NCBI GenBank assembly: GCA_048498515.1
Contig: JBEHXV010000004.1
Coordinates: forward strand, 1-64,000
Reading direction: 5' to 3'
DNA length: 64,000 bases
Source: UBA4416 sp048498515
GTDB taxonomy: Bacteria > Bacteroidota > Bacteroidia > B-17B0 > Aurantibacillaceae
The notes under the pieces are model-generated. The model was given only the letters and a program-made list of their open reading frames with translations, searched no databases and had not been told where the DNA came from. How positions within the stretch are numbered: position 1 is the stretch's first letter; each line of letters begins with the position of its first letter. Shown here in pieces: positions 1 through 9,467 of this stretch. Both the position numbers and the translations under genes were made by a program.

Positions 1-515
1 GAGCAGGTTGTTCAACCTTAGGATCGGTAACCATTACCGAACCGGCAGCCATTGATGCAACAACCGCAACCAACGGAAATACCATCACCGCTAATAACGC
101 TGGTGCTACCTCATACCAGTGGGTTGATTGCGATAACAGCAACGCGCCTATCAGTGGCGAAATGGGCCAGTCTTTCACAGCGCCGCAAACAGGTAATTAT
201 GCTGTGATTGTTACCGAAGGCTCATGTTCAGCTACTTCTTCGTGTGTGAACGTGATTGTAACCGGTATTAAAGGATCGGTAAGTACCGTTAAAATGGCGG
301 TTTATCCTAACCCTGGCACTGGTGTGTACACTGTAAGTACCAATGCTAAGATTGAGCGTATGACTGTAATGAATGCACAAGGTAAAGTAATTTACCAATC
401 GCTTGATAATGCCAACAATGTATCGGTTGATATTACAGAGCAGGCTTCAGGCATTTACCTGTTTACTATTACAACTGCTAACGGCACCAGCCAGCAACGT
501 GTAGTGAAACAATAA
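1..515 (+). CDS. T9SS-secreted adhesin-like protein, C-terminal fragment
   Basis: The reading frame is open from the window edge, so only the last ~170 residues are visible. The first part ends a SprB/Ig-like repeat (ITEPAAIDATT, then a TSYQW stretch). The last ~75 residues form a typical type A T9SS C-terminal domain: VYPNPGTGVYTV, a central MTVMNAQGKVIYQS strand, SGIYLFTI, and a basic end QRVVKQ. Such domains take the protein across the outer membrane by the Por system and are then removed. The main body, and so its role, lies outside the window; large surface adhesins usually look like this. It is followed at once by a strong terminator. Confidence 0.85.
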   Translation, partial: AGCSTLGSVTITEPAAIDATTATNGNTITANNAGATSYQWVDCDNSNAPISGEMGQSFTAPQTGNYAVIVTEGSCSATSSCVNVIVTGIKGSVSTVKMAVYPNPGTGVYTVSTNAKIERMTVMNAQGKVIYQSLDNANNVSVDITEQASGIYLFTITTANGTSQQRVVKQ

Positions 516-534
516 CACATTCTCTGAATTAAGA

Positions 535-568
535 AACGCCCCGCAAATCTGTGGGGCGTTTTTTGTTT
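535..568 (+). terminator. Rho-independent terminator
   Basis: Perfect 8-bp stem AACGCCCC / GGGGCGTT (535-542 and 553-560) followed by a T-rich run. It ends the T9SS protein gene 20 bases upstream. Confidence 0.85.
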
Positions 569-696
569 CTGCTCGTGAAAACCCCTGTCCCATTTCAACG
601 GCACTAATCCCCCGGTCACCGAAAAAAGGGTCAAAAGCAGTTGTTAAACCTTTTTAGTTGCCGATTGTTTATTAATTTTACATCAGCAATTAACCA

Positions 697-1071
697 ATGG
701 AACAACGACTGCTCATAGCCGAAGACGACCCGCTTTTATTGAAAGCGCTGGGGTTTTATTTTATTAAAAAAGGCTATGGTGTATTGTTGGTGAACGAAGG
801 CAGGGAAGCCATGGCTAAGATCAGGGAAATGGATTTTGACCTGATTATTACCGACCTCAACATGCCTTTTGCCAATGGCCTTGAAATTGTTTCATTGGTG
901 CGCAACGAACTCAAAAAAGAAACCCCCATCATCATGCTTACCTCCGTGGGCATTGAAGACACTGAGCTGGAAGCCTTCCGCATAGGTGTCAATGAGTTTG
1001 TAGCCAAACCTTTCAGCCCGCAGGTGCTGGAGGTGCGTGTTGAAAAAATATTAAGACAAAGAAACAGGTAG
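697..1071 (+). CDS. Stand-alone response regulator receiver (CheY-like)
   Basis: A single receiver domain of 124 residues with no output domain. The acidic pocket (E9, D10, D11), phospho-acceptor D53 in TDLNMP, T82 and the conserved K104-P105 are all present. Such proteins accept phosphate from a histidine kinase and act by protein contact. It is the first gene of a tight five-gene run (1-bp gap to the next) encoding a polysaccharide-synthesis-like apparatus, so it may adjust synthesis post-translationally; that role is inference. No partner kinase is adjacent. Confidence 0.88.
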   Translation: MEQRLLIAEDDPLLLKALGFYFIKKGYGVLLVNEGREAMAKIREMDFDLIITDLNMPFANGLEIVSLVRNELKKETPIIMLTSVGIEDTELEAFRIGVNEFVAKPFSPQVLEVRVEKILRQRNR

Positions 1072-1072
1072 T

Positions 1073-2302
1073 TTGAAAACGATCGGGGTTGTTTATGTTA
1101 TTATCGTTTGGTTTATAGCAGCGCAAGTCTATGGCCAGAATGCGGACTCCCTGTTTACGGTTGCCCAACAAAGCGCCTATTCCAAAAATTACGCTACGGC
1201 ACAAACTATTTGCCGGCAACTCATGACCCAACACCCTTCAAACCCCGATTATAAATTATTTTTGGGACGCACCTTTGCCTGGCAGGGAAAGACCGATTCG
1301 GCAAAATTAATTTTAAAACAAGTGATTGATGCCGATGCCAATAATGTGGATGCGTATGATGCTCTGACAGATGCCGAGCTTTGGAGCAAAGACTATAAAA
1401 ATGTGATAGAACATTGCAACAAAGCACTTGGCGTTGCCAAACCAAATGAAAAGGCAATATTCCAGATTAAACAGGCCAAAGCCTATGAGCTGCTGGAAGA
1501 TGACGCGCCCGCAAAAACAGTGCTGGAAGAACTATTAAAAAATGATCCGGCAAACAAGGAAGCAAAGGAGCTCCTGGATAATATTACATCAAGATCATAC
1601 AAGAACGCCGTTTCCGCTTCCTATTTAAATGTGGCTTTCAGCAATCCCGGTAACGCGCCATGGCATTATTCATATCTTGAGTATAAACGCAATTTTAAAA
1701 AATGCCCGGTGCTGGCACGCGTCAACTATGCCAATACCGCTGGGCAGGATGGCTACCAGGTTGAAGCCGATGCCTACCCGAAATTAGGCAAAGGAACCTA
1801 TGCTTACCTCAATGGCGGTTACTCTTCTTCAAACGATTTGTTTCCAGGACTAAGAGCCGGCGCCGATGTATACCAAAAACTGGTACGTGGTTTTGAAATG
1901 TCGCTTGGTGCCAGGTACCTCCATTATTCGACTGAAGATGTGGTAATTTATACCATATATGCCGGCAAGTACTACAAAAACCTGTGGTTTGCGTATAGGC
2001 CCTTTGCTGTTGCAAAAGACGGCGATGTGTTTTTTTCGCACACAGGAACGATCCGAAAATACTTCTCCAATCCTGAAAATTACATCAGCCTCAATTTAAT
2101 TTATGGTGCAACGCCATACACCACAGCATCATTTATAGATATTAACAAAGTAAACTCGCAGCGCATCGGCATCGACTTTCAGTATAAAATAGCAAAGTCT
2201 TTTTTAATAAAGCCCATGTTCTCGTATGAGTATGAAGAGTATTTTCCTGGTTTGTTTCGCAACCGCTTCTATAGTCAGCTAATCCTTATTAAACGTTTTT
2301 GA
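1073..2302 (+). CDS. TPR / YaiO-family outer membrane beta-barrel protein
   Basis: TTG start one base after the upstream stop, chosen because the signal peptide (MKTIGVVYVIIVWFIAAQVYG) begins there. Residues ~25-170 are TPR-like helical repeats (AYSKNYATAQTICRQLM, LGRTFAWQGKTDSAKLIL). Residues ~180-409 are alternating aromatic strands typical of the YaiO barrel, ending in the C-terminal F of an outer-membrane protein (IKRF). TPR plus barrel is the layout of PgaA, which exports poly-N-acetylglucosamine. With a deacetylase and a GT2 synthase downstream, a role as polymer exporter is likely, though inferred from layout and context. Confidence 0.82.
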   Translation: MKTIGVVYVIIVWFIAAQVYGQNADSLFTVAQQSAYSKNYATAQTICRQLMTQHPSNPDYKLFLGRTFAWQGKTDSAKLILKQVIDADANNVDAYDALTDAELWSKDYKNVIEHCNKALGVAKPNEKAIFQIKQAKAYELLEDDAPAKTVLEELLKNDPANKEAKELLDNITSRSYKNAVSASYLNVAFSNPGNAPWHYSYLEYKRNFKKCPVLARVNYANTAGQDGYQVEADAYPKLGKGTYAYLNGGYSSSNDLFPGLRAGADVYQKLVRGFEMSLGARYLHYSTEDVVIYTIYAGKYYKNLWFAYRPFAVAKDGDVFFSHTGTIRKYFSNPENYISLNLIYGATPYTTASFIDINKVNSQRIGIDFQYKIAKSFLIKPMFSYEYEEYFPGLFRNRFYSQLILIKRF

Positions 2303-2304
2303 TC

Positions 2305-4194
2305 ATGCGCATACGGAAACGACTTGTCATATTATTGTTACTCATTGCCGGGTTCATTGGCTATAAGTACTATAAACGCCATAAAACAAAGGGATCTGAC
2401 GTAAGCGAAGAAATGATGTTCCTGTTTAAAGACAAGCAAGGGCCGCTCACAAAAAGCATCCTGCCGCTGAAACAAAAAACGAGCTGGAGAAATTATGCAA
2501 CGGGGCCAAGCTATGGCGTTGCTGTGTTGTTATCCGATACCAATTCGGCCTGGCTGGGCATTGTACATGCCTTTAAAAGTTTCGGTATTCCGTTCAGGCT
2601 TTATAGCAATACCGATAGCGCGATAAAGCATGACATGGTAATGGTGTACCCCATGCTCACCGGAAAATTGTTCAAGGAGCAGGAACTCATTCGCATGGAC
2701 GACTACCTGCGCAATGGCGGAACGCTCTTGGCAGTGAATGTGCTTGGCGGCATTACCGAAGATTTTGGATTTGCCGAAGCCATTCCTTCACGCAAAAACT
2801 TTAAAGTCAAAATAAACGACAAGAATAATGCGCGGTTAAGTGAGTTTACCGACGCCAAAGAAACAGAGATCAGCCTGGGCGATCGAAACAATTTTAAAGA
2901 AACCATTGGAACCTACAGTTATAGCAAACCCCTTTCGACACCTTTATTGGTGTATGAGAACAATGAAGCCTGCCTCACACAATATCATTTTAAAAGCGGT
3001 GGCAGCGCTTTTGCTTTAGGCATTGACATTGGAGAATTTGTATTGCGCTCCGAAAACGAGCGGGGCTTTAATGCCCAACGCACTTATGTGAATGATTATG
3101 AACCATCGCTGGATGTTCTCATACGCGTTATAAAAAACATTTATACAAGCTCTTCCTCATCGGCGGTTACATTGAATACAGTCCCCTTAAACAAAGCCAT
3201 TACAGTGTGCCTCACACACGACATTGATTTTACCCGCTCCATTAAAAATGCGGTCGATTATGCGAAAATGGAAAATCAAAAAGGTGTGAAAGCCACGTAC
3301 TTTATTCAAACCAAATACATTAAGGATTGGAACGATGATATTTTTTTCAACGATACAGGTGTTGGTTATTTAAATACCGTATCATCCCTGGGAATGGAAA
3401 TTGCCAGCCACTCCGTATCGCACTCGCATGCTTATTCTAAATTTGAAGAAGGTACCGGCGGGGAGCAATACCCTGCCTATCGTCCTTTTGTGAAGGGAAG
3501 GGATGAAGCAACAGGCGGCAGCGTGGTGGGCGAATTGAGAGTGAGTAAATTTTTACTGGACAATTGTGTGAGCAATACCAATGTGCTGTCCTTCCGTCCC
3601 GGGCATTTGTCTTATCCGTTCTCGTTGCCGCAATATATTGTAGCTAGTGGGTATAAATACAGCTCCAGCATCACCGCCAACAATGCCCTTACGCATTTGC
3701 CTTACCAAATGCAATACAACCGCGAAACAGAGCAGGAGCTCAACGCATTTGAATTTCCGGTAACCATTGAGGATGAAGAAAAACCCCGCATGGACCTGCG
3801 GCTGGATAAAAGCCTGGCACTGGCAAAAAAATTAAGTGCGTATGGCGGCTTGCTCAATGTGCTCATTCATACCGATACGCTGGCCTATAAATACAATTAT
3901 GAAACGGCGCTTATTGACAGCCTTAAAAACACGGCCGTGTTTTACACCATCAAAGAGTTTGGCAATTGGTGGTTAGCCAGGAACGGGGTCACTTTCTCAG
4001 TTGAGAAGCAAAAGCAGTTAAATAGCCTGCATGTTAACACCACGATGCCAATTAAAGAAATTGGTTTTACACTACCTGCAGGTTGGGTATGCAAAGGCAA
4101 TGATGCAAACATTGTGCAGACAGGAAATGAAATTTTGATCCACCAGTTAAATAAGGAGTTAACCATTGAATTCAGTACGGTAAATGCACACTAA
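2305..4194 (+). CDS. Membrane-anchored polysaccharide deacetylase (NodB/CE4-like)
   Basis: Begins with a basic stretch and a single membrane anchor (residues ~6-20). Residues ~60-280 look like a GATase-like/Rossmann domain that evaluates a sugar-linked substrate in other proteins of this type. From ~300 a NodB homology domain is visible: motif 1 THDID (D306, D308), and the metal-binding H369/H373 of SHSVSHSH. The reaction is removal of acetyl groups from a polysaccharide outside the membrane, the job of PgaB/IcaB in PNAG loci. An in-frame TTG lies at 2299, overlapping the upstream stop; the ATG at 2305 is preferred. Its end overlaps the next gene by 11 bp. Confidence 0.83.
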   Translation: MRIRKRLVILLLLIAGFIGYKYYKRHKTKGSDVSEEMMFLFKDKQGPLTKSILPLKQKTSWRNYATGPSYGVAVLLSDTNSAWLGIVHAFKSFGIPFRLYSNTDSAIKHDMVMVYPMLTGKLFKEQELIRMDDYLRNGGTLLAVNVLGGITEDFGFAEAIPSRKNFKVKINDKNNARLSEFTDAKETEISLGDRNNFKETIGTYSYSKPLSTPLLVYENNEACLTQYHFKSGGSAFALGIDIGEFVLRSENERGFNAQRTYVNDYEPSLDVLIRVIKNIYTSSSSSAVTLNTVPLNKAITVCLTHDIDFTRSIKNAVDYAKMENQKGVKATYFIQTKYIKDWNDDIFFNDTGVGYLNTVSSLGMEIASHSVSHSHAYSKFEEGTGGEQYPAYRPFVKGRDEATGGSVVGELRVSKFLLDNCVSNTNVLSFRPGHLSYPFSLPQYIVASGYKYSSSITANNALTHLPYQMQYNRETEQELNAFEFPVTIEDEEKPRMDLRLDKSLALAKKLSAYGGLLNVLIHTDTLAYKYNYETALIDSLKNTAVFYTIKEFGNWWLARNGVTFSVEKQKQLNSLHVNTTMPIKEIGFTLPAGWVCKGNDANIVQTGNEILIHQLNKELTIEFSTVNAH

Positions 4195-5293
4195 GCTACA
4201 GTCATATTTCAATGCCCTTTCGAACCCGGTGCAACTGGAACAAATCCTGGTTGGCACCATTCTGACCTTCCTGGTGCTATCCTTGCTGTTGTTTGTATCG
4301 ATCATGTTGTACCGCACCATCAAAATTTTTGACCTGAAATACATTGCCTCTCTTAACGATACCTATGACGAATTGTTTATGACTGCCGCTTTTGCCGATG
4401 CAGAAGAGCTGAATGCAGTGATTGAAAAAACAAAATTGGCTAATAGCACGCATCTTAAACGCAAACGCCACGCCCGCATCATTACCAATAAATTATTGTT
4501 CTTATACAACTCTTTTTCAGGCGAGTCGAGAAAGAACCTGCTGGAGTTATACATGAGCTCGGGCTTTGTAGACTACTCCGAGAAAAAAATTCACAGCAGG
4601 CAGTGGGAACTAAAAGCGCAGGGCATAAGGGAAGTAGCCGAAATGAAAGATACGCGCGTGTTGGGAACCCTGAAAAAAATAAGTAAAAAACGAAACAAGC
4701 TCTTAAAGGAAAACGCGCAGTTATCGCTTTTAAAAATAAATGGTTTTGCTGGACTCGATTTCCTGGCAGATATGGATACTCCCCTATCCGACTGGCACCA
4801 GATCAATTTACTGGAAACATTGAAGGAATACAGGAACACACCCTTGCCTGATTTCTCGGTATGGCTAAGCTCGGGCGAAACAACAGTAGTGCTGTTTGCC
4901 ATCAGGCTCATCAGCTATTTCAAACAAATTGACAGAAGCGACAAGCTTTTTCCTTTACTCGATCATGCCGACGAAAAAGTAAGGACAGAAACCATTCGTA
5001 CCCTTGGGGTGTTGCATATAACAGATTCCATTCGGCATCTCGTTAAAATGTACGACAACCAACCGCTCGCATTAAAAACAGAAATTATAAAAGCCTATGC
5101 TCAGCTTGCCGAGCAAAAGAACGCCGCTATTATTTTGCAATGGCTCTCGCAAAGCAGTGATCCCGAAATTCAGCGCAATTGCCTGGAGGCCCTCATCACC
5201 CTTGATGCGACAGATGATTTGAAAAACCTGCAGACAGAAGACAGTAAACTAAAAGAAGTGGCTAACAGTTTAATAAACAGTAACACCAAATGA
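4184..5293 (+). CDS. HEAT-repeat membrane protein of the polysaccharide operon
   Basis: One membrane segment (residues ~22-45, rich in L, V and F) followed by a cytoplasmic-type helical region. From about residue 130 onward it shows HEAT-like repeats (EVAEMKDTRVLGTLKKI, VRTETIRTLGVLHI, IQRNCLEALITLD). HEAT repeats bind other proteins. Gene overlaps on both sides (11 bp upstream, ATGA downstream) tie it to the deacetylase and the synthase. It occupies the place where pga/ica loci carry a small accessory membrane protein (PgaD/IcaD), so it may scaffold or regulate the synthase. No enzymatic motif is seen. Confidence 0.75.
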   Translation: MHTKLQSYFNALSNPVQLEQILVGTILTFLVLSLLLFVSIMLYRTIKIFDLKYIASLNDTYDELFMTAAFADAEELNAVIEKTKLANSTHLKRKRHARIITNKLLFLYNSFSGESRKNLLELYMSSGFVDYSEKKIHSRQWELKAQGIREVAEMKDTRVLGTLKKISKKRNKLLKENAQLSLLKINGFAGLDFLADMDTPLSDWHQINLLETLKEYRNTPLPDFSVWLSSGETTVVLFAIRLISYFKQIDRSDKLFPLLDHADEKVRTETIRTLGVLHITDSIRHLVKMYDNQPLALKTEIIKAYAQLAEQKNAAIILQWLSQSSDPEIQRNCLEALITLDATDDLKNLQTEDSKLKEVANSLINSNTK

Positions 5294-6699
5294 AAGAGTA
5301 CATCGATTTTATCATATGGATCATCTTCCTGTTTTGTGTCAGCATTATGTCGGCTTACCTGATCCTGGCTGCCATATCGGTGGTTACATTACGCAAGTAT
5401 TTAAAAACAAACAGTTTCAGCGATTATAATTCCATTCTCAATTCACCGCTTGCACCACCGGTGAGCATTATTGCACCGGCTTATAATGAGGGCCTGACGA
5501 TTGTAGATAATGCCAAATCGTTGTTGGCCCTGCATTACAATAACTATGAAGTACTCATTGTAAACGATGGGAGTAAAGACGACACCTTGCAGAAACTTAT
5601 CGCCGCCTTCGATCTGCAGCTCATACAGGTACCGGTAAACATACAAATCGAATGCAAGGAAATACGGGGCGTTTACAGATCATCCAATCCCGCTTTTAAA
5701 AAATTCAGGGTCATTGATAAAGTGAATGGTGGAAAAGCCGATGCATTGAACGCGGGAATTAATGTAGCCAGCGCGCCTTATATTACCTGCATTGATGTGG
5801 ATTGTGTCCTGGAACAGGACTCATTGATAAAAATGGTAAAGCCATTTTTAGAAGCTACCAAAAAACGCGTTATAGCCAGTGGAGGTGTAGTACGTATTGC
5901 CAACTCCTGTGTGATAGAGAATGGAAAGCTGATGAGCGTGGAAGTGCCCGATAAGTTGGTAGCCCGCATACAGGTGTTGGAATACATAAGAGCATTTTTA
6001 TTGGGCAGGATGGCCTGGAGTCGCATGGATGGCTTATTGCTCATCTCCGGCGCTTTTGGCATGTTTGACAAGGACATTGCCATTAAAGCCGGAGGTTATT
6101 ATCACAAAACAGTGGGCGAGGATATGGAACTGGTGGTAAGGATGCGGCGTTATATGCACGATCATAATTTACCCTATACCGTCACCTTTATTCCCGATCC
6201 ACTTTGCTGGACCGAGGCGCCCGAAGATTATAAAATACTGGGCAGGCAACGCAGCCGCTGGACAAGAGGTACCATGGAAACGCTCTGGCTGCACCGCGAA
6301 ATGCTGCTGAACCCAAAATATAAAATACTGGGGTTGTTGAGTTACCCGTTCTGGCTGGTATACGAATACCTGGCACCTATTATCGAAGCTACCGGTTTGC
6401 TGTTCTCCATTTTTTTGGCCTGCATGGGATTGATTAACTGGCACTTCTTTGTATTGCTGCTCCTGTTTGTTTACACCTTTGCCATTATGTTCTCTATGCT
6501 TTCCCTGTTAACTGAAGAAACGACCTATTACCAATACACCAAACGAAAAGATTACATCAAACTTATTTACGCCGCTTTACTCGAACCCATCTTCTTTCAT
6601 CCCTTTGTAGTATACAGCGCCATTAAAGGGAATATTGACCTGGTGAAAGGCAAAAAAGCCTGGGGAGACATGACCCGCAAGGGCTTGAGCAAGCAGTAA
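5290..6699 (+). CDS. Processive GT2 glycosyltransferase (PgaC/IcaA/BcsA-like)
   Basis: N-terminal membrane helix (~8-33), then a GT-A catalytic domain: VSIIAPAYNE near residue 58, VLIVNDGSKDD, the DxD in CIDVDC near 168-170, the base-containing GEDMEL near 276, and QRSRW near 320, which marks processive polymer synthases. Several membrane helices follow (~350-450). It would make a beta-linked polymer from a nucleotide sugar, with UDP-GlcNAc the best guess from the adjacent deacetylase; substrate specificity cannot be read from sequence. ATGA overlap with the HEAT gene implies translational coupling. It is the last gene of the operon. Confidence 0.87.
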   Translation: MKEYIDFIIWIIFLFCVSIMSAYLILAAISVVTLRKYLKTNSFSDYNSILNSPLAPPVSIIAPAYNEGLTIVDNAKSLLALHYNNYEVLIVNDGSKDDTLQKLIAAFDLQLIQVPVNIQIECKEIRGVYRSSNPAFKKFRVIDKVNGGKADALNAGINVASAPYITCIDVDCVLEQDSLIKMVKPFLEATKKRVIASGGVVRIANSCVIENGKLMSVEVPDKLVARIQVLEYIRAFLLGRMAWSRMDGLLLISGAFGMFDKDIAIKAGGYYHKTVGEDMELVVRMRRYMHDHNLPYTVTFIPDPLCWTEAPEDYKILGRQRSRWTRGTMETLWLHREMLLNPKYKILGLLSYPFWLVYEYLAPIIEATGLLFSIFLACMGLINWHFFVLLLLFVYTFAIMFSMLSLLTEETTYYQYTKRKDYIKLIYAALLEPIFFHPFVVYSAIKGNIDLVKGKKAWGDMTRKGLSKQ

Positions 6700-6742
6700 A
6701 GCATAAATCCTACCTTTTTTTCATTTAAATTGTGACGAACGG

Positions 6743-6766
6743 AAGGGCGGTTTACCGCCCTTTTTT
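6743..6766 (+). terminator. Rho-independent terminator of the polysaccharide operon
   Basis: Perfect 8-bp stem AAGGGCGG / CCGCCCTT with a TTTA loop, then a T run. It lies 44 bp after the GT2 stop. Confidence 0.85.
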
Positions 6767-6782
6767 ATTGCTGAGATTAGTT

Positions 6783-6790
6783 TACATTTG
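6783..6790 (+). promoter_or_regulatory. Candidate -7 box (TACATTTG)
   Basis: Exact match to the Bacteroidota TAnnTTTG -7 element, 37 bp before the start codon of the CxxCH lipoprotein. No clear TTTG -33 element is seen at the usual distance. Confidence 0.4.
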
Positions 6791-6826
6791 TTTAAATAGC
6801 AAAAAATAAAACTAAACAACACAACT

Positions 6827-8188
6827 ATGAAAAAAATAATTCTTATTCTGGGCTGCACAGGAGTTATGATAACCGGTGCCGCTATTTTTACCACAACAGG
6901 TTGCTCCGGGGAACATCCTGTTAAAAATGAGGATAGTGTCCGGGTAAGCGCTATCAATAGTAGCTACGCTATACCGCCCCAGGATATTACAGCTCCTTCA
7001 CAAGCTGTAGCCGATACCTTTTCATGGAGAACCTTTATTGCCATGTGCTGGCCGGCCGATCTCAAAACCTGCGGACCTGATACGGCCAATGGAACCATTT
7101 TGAGTGGCACAGGGCCTGTTGTTTGGGAATCGTATTTGACAAGTGATGAAGTGTTTGTTGTTCCTCCTGCCACACCGGCACCATGGTGCGAAGTGTTACA
7201 ATCAAAAATGAATCGTAAAAAGTTACCAAAAGCAGTCCTGGAACTGGCACAAAAAACAGGCGTATACCGTTTCATTAGCCGTAACTCAAAATCGCCTCAT
7301 GCGCTTGGCCAGGCATCGGGCCAGCCATTGGTTGACCAAAACGGAAGGTTCGTACGTTACGAGGTACGCATGAATAAAGAAGAATACGATTACATTACAA
7401 CCAATACCTTGTGGAATGTAACGGGCCAGCAAAATTTTACAAAAACAAATACCATCTCCTTTCCAACAAGCACCACATCCATTGGTCCTATGGAATTTAA
7501 AGCCGCCTGGAAGATTCTTGGTAACGGAGATGATGCTTCCCGTTTTTACACCATCAAAGCCATTGTGTTCAACGATGATTCGCTTAACCTCAGCCCTGGT
7601 CCAAACCCTGTAACACTTGGCCTGGTTGGTTTGCACATTGCGCATAAAACACCTACACAACGTTTCTGGATCTGGTCAACCTTTGAGCAGGTCGATAACC
7701 TCACCACTTCCTTCTTTAATCCTAATTCTAAAGACTCTGTGAATACACCTCCTAAAGGTGGGCCAAATTATAAAGAATTGGCCCCTGATGGCAAACCGCT
7801 TCACAAACCAACGCAGGTAACAAGAGTAAACGCGGTAGATAGTGAGGACGTTTACATAGATAAGATCAATCCCTATTTTCAAAACCTGTTGAACGGATCG
7901 GTGTGGGCAAATTATTCATTGGTAAGCACGCAATGGTTACTGAACGAAGATATTTTCCCGCTATACCTGGCCAATACGGTTCAGGAAACATATCTGCAGG
8001 GCCCACACCCGGCGGCTCATGGCACCTATACTATTTTTGCAGGCGAACAGTATTTCCAAAGTCCGAAATACAAACCGTTCTCACCTACCGTAAGTTCAAG
8101 CTGCATGGGATGCCACTCCAAAGCAACCCTTACCATCACCGGAACTCCATCTTCCGATTTTAGCTTCTTGCTGGGCGAGGCGCATTGA
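6827..8188 (+). CDS. Secreted lipoprotein with a C-terminal CxxCH heme-binding motif
   Basis: Signal peptide with a lipoprotein-like cysteine (TTTGCS, C26). Most of the 453 residues match no domain I can name; the region around SWRTFIAMCWPAD and the histidine/aspartate-rich middle are typical of a family of Bacteroidota exported proteins. Near the end, C426-x-x-C429-H430 (CMGCH) is a c-type heme attachment site, so the protein probably carries one covalent heme in the periplasm or at the outer membrane. No cytochrome oxidase or other redox gene is nearby. Single transcription unit, with a terminator before it and a hairpin after it. Confidence 0.72.
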   Translation: MKKIILILGCTGVMITGAAIFTTTGCSGEHPVKNEDSVRVSAINSSYAIPPQDITAPSQAVADTFSWRTFIAMCWPADLKTCGPDTANGTILSGTGPVVWESYLTSDEVFVVPPATPAPWCEVLQSKMNRKKLPKAVLELAQKTGVYRFISRNSKSPHALGQASGQPLVDQNGRFVRYEVRMNKEEYDYITTNTLWNVTGQQNFTKTNTISFPTSTTSIGPMEFKAAWKILGNGDDASRFYTIKAIVFNDDSLNLSPGPNPVTLGLVGLHIAHKTPTQRFWIWSTFEQVDNLTTSFFNPNSKDSVNTPPKGGPNYKELAPDGKPLHKPTQVTRVNAVDSEDVYIDKINPYFQNLLNGSVWANYSLVSTQWLLNEDIFPLYLANTVQETYLQGPHPAAHGTYTIFAGEQYFQSPKYKPFSPTVSSSCMGCHSKATLTITGTPSSDFSFLLGEAH

Positions 8189-8210
8189 TGATGAATCCTT
8201 TTGTAGTTTG

Positions 8211-8236
8211 ACCAGGAACAATACCATGTTCCTGGT
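8211..8236 (+). terminator. Strong hairpin after the CxxCH lipoprotein gene
   Basis: Perfect 10-bp stem ACCAGGAACA / TGTTCCTGGT with a 6-base loop. There is no clear T run, so termination is likely but unproven. Confidence 0.55.
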
Positions 8237-8289
8237 TCATTAACAACTGGATAACAATTTGAATAAACGATTATGCATACTTTAGTGTT

Positions 8290-9390
8290 ATGAAGAAACA
8301 CTTTATGCATAATTATGCTTACGTATTAGTTTTGTTGTTACCTTTTTTCATTTTATGTAACGCAAACAATAATCTTCAACCTTCTAACGACTTAAACAAT
8401 CAAACCTTTGGCGTTGATACGGTGCCGCAAACACACGACAGTATCCTATGTGTTTTTCAGGACAGCAAAAACAATTACTGGTTTGGAAGCAATGGACATG
8501 GCGTATACCGCTATGATGGCGGCAAAACCTTTCTGCATTATACGACCAGGCAAATTTTGCCAGGAACCCAGATTTGGAAGATACAAGAAGACAACAAGGG
8601 CAATATATTCTTTACAACTACCAAAGGAATATGCAAGTATGATGGGAAGCAGTTTAGCACACTGCCTCTTGCAAAAAACGATGCGGCAAACAATGGCTGG
8701 AAACTGCAACAAGATGACCTTTGGTTCCAGGGCGCTCAGGATTCGGGAGTAGTGTACCGTTATGACGGCAAATTCTTATACCGTTTAGAGTTTCCAAAAA
8801 CAAAAGTTGCCGAAGATTTTATAAAAGAGCACCCGCGCCCGCAATTTCCGGATATGCGTTTTAATCCTTACGATGTGTACAGCATTTTTAAGGATAGCAG
8901 GGGCAATGTATGGTTTGGTACCGGCATGTTGGGTGTATGCCGCTACGATGGAAAAACCTTTACCTGGATCCCAAATGATAAAATAGGAATGGACGAAAAT
9001 GCGTTCTGCGTACGTTCAGTCATTGAAGATAAGGATGGAAAATTTTGGTTCAGTAATACAAAACACTGCTATGCCATATACAACAATGATACTGAAAGCA
9101 TTACAGAAGAAAAAGGCATTGACCAGCTGATAGAATACCAGGAGGCAGATTATGCTTATTTCATGTCGGGCTTTAAAGATGATAACGGCGACCTTTGGCT
9201 GGCAACGTTTGGCGCCGGTGTTTGGAGATACAGCAAGGGAGCTCTGTTTCATTATCCTACAAAAAAGGGAGCCAGGACCATTACGTTGTATTCAATTTAT
9301 AAAGACCGCCAGGGAACTATATGGCTTGGCACACATACCGACGGCGTCTATAAATTTAATGGAAAATTATTTGAGAGATTTAAGCCCTGA
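8290..9390 (+). CDS. Secreted beta-propeller protein (two-component regulator propeller repeats)
   Basis: Signal peptide (residues ~8-25; an in-frame ATG at 8305 is an alternative start). At least five Reg_prop repeats follow: DSKNNYWFGSNGHGVYRYDG, DSRGNVWFGTGMLGVCRYDG, DKDGKFWFSN, DDNGDLWLATFGAGVWRY and DRQGTIWLGTHTDGVYKFNG. These are normally the periplasmic sensor half of hybrid two-component systems in Bacteroidota. Here the protein stops after the propeller, with no membrane helix, kinase or DNA-binding part. It is therefore a free secreted propeller, perhaps binding a ligand or another protein. Confidence 0.83.
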   Translation: MKKHFMHNYAYVLVLLLPFFILCNANNNLQPSNDLNNQTFGVDTVPQTHDSILCVFQDSKNNYWFGSNGHGVYRYDGGKTFLHYTTRQILPGTQIWKIQEDNKGNIFFTTTKGICKYDGKQFSTLPLAKNDAANNGWKLQQDDLWFQGAQDSGVVYRYDGKFLYRLEFPKTKVAEDFIKEHPRPQFPDMRFNPYDVYSIFKDSRGNVWFGTGMLGVCRYDGKTFTWIPNDKIGMDENAFCVRSVIEDKDGKFWFSNTKHCYAIYNNDTESITEEKGIDQLIEYQEADYAYFMSGFKDDNGDLWLATFGAGVWRYSKGALFHYPTKKGARTITLYSIYKDRQGTIWLGTHTDGVYKFNGKLFERFKP

Positions 9391-9454
9391 AAATGCCAAG
9401 TCGCATCTTTCGCGGTTGAGTTTCGGGTTTAAAACAATTGCCGGATTATTTTAC

Positions 9455-9462
9455 TATTTTTG
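9455..9462 (+). promoter_or_regulatory. Candidate -7 box (TATTTTTG)
   Basis: TAnnTTTG match just upstream of the 9468 ATG. It would give a leaderless or nearly leaderless message and argues against the in-frame TTG at 9438. Confidence 0.35.
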
Positions 9463-9467
9463 GTAGC

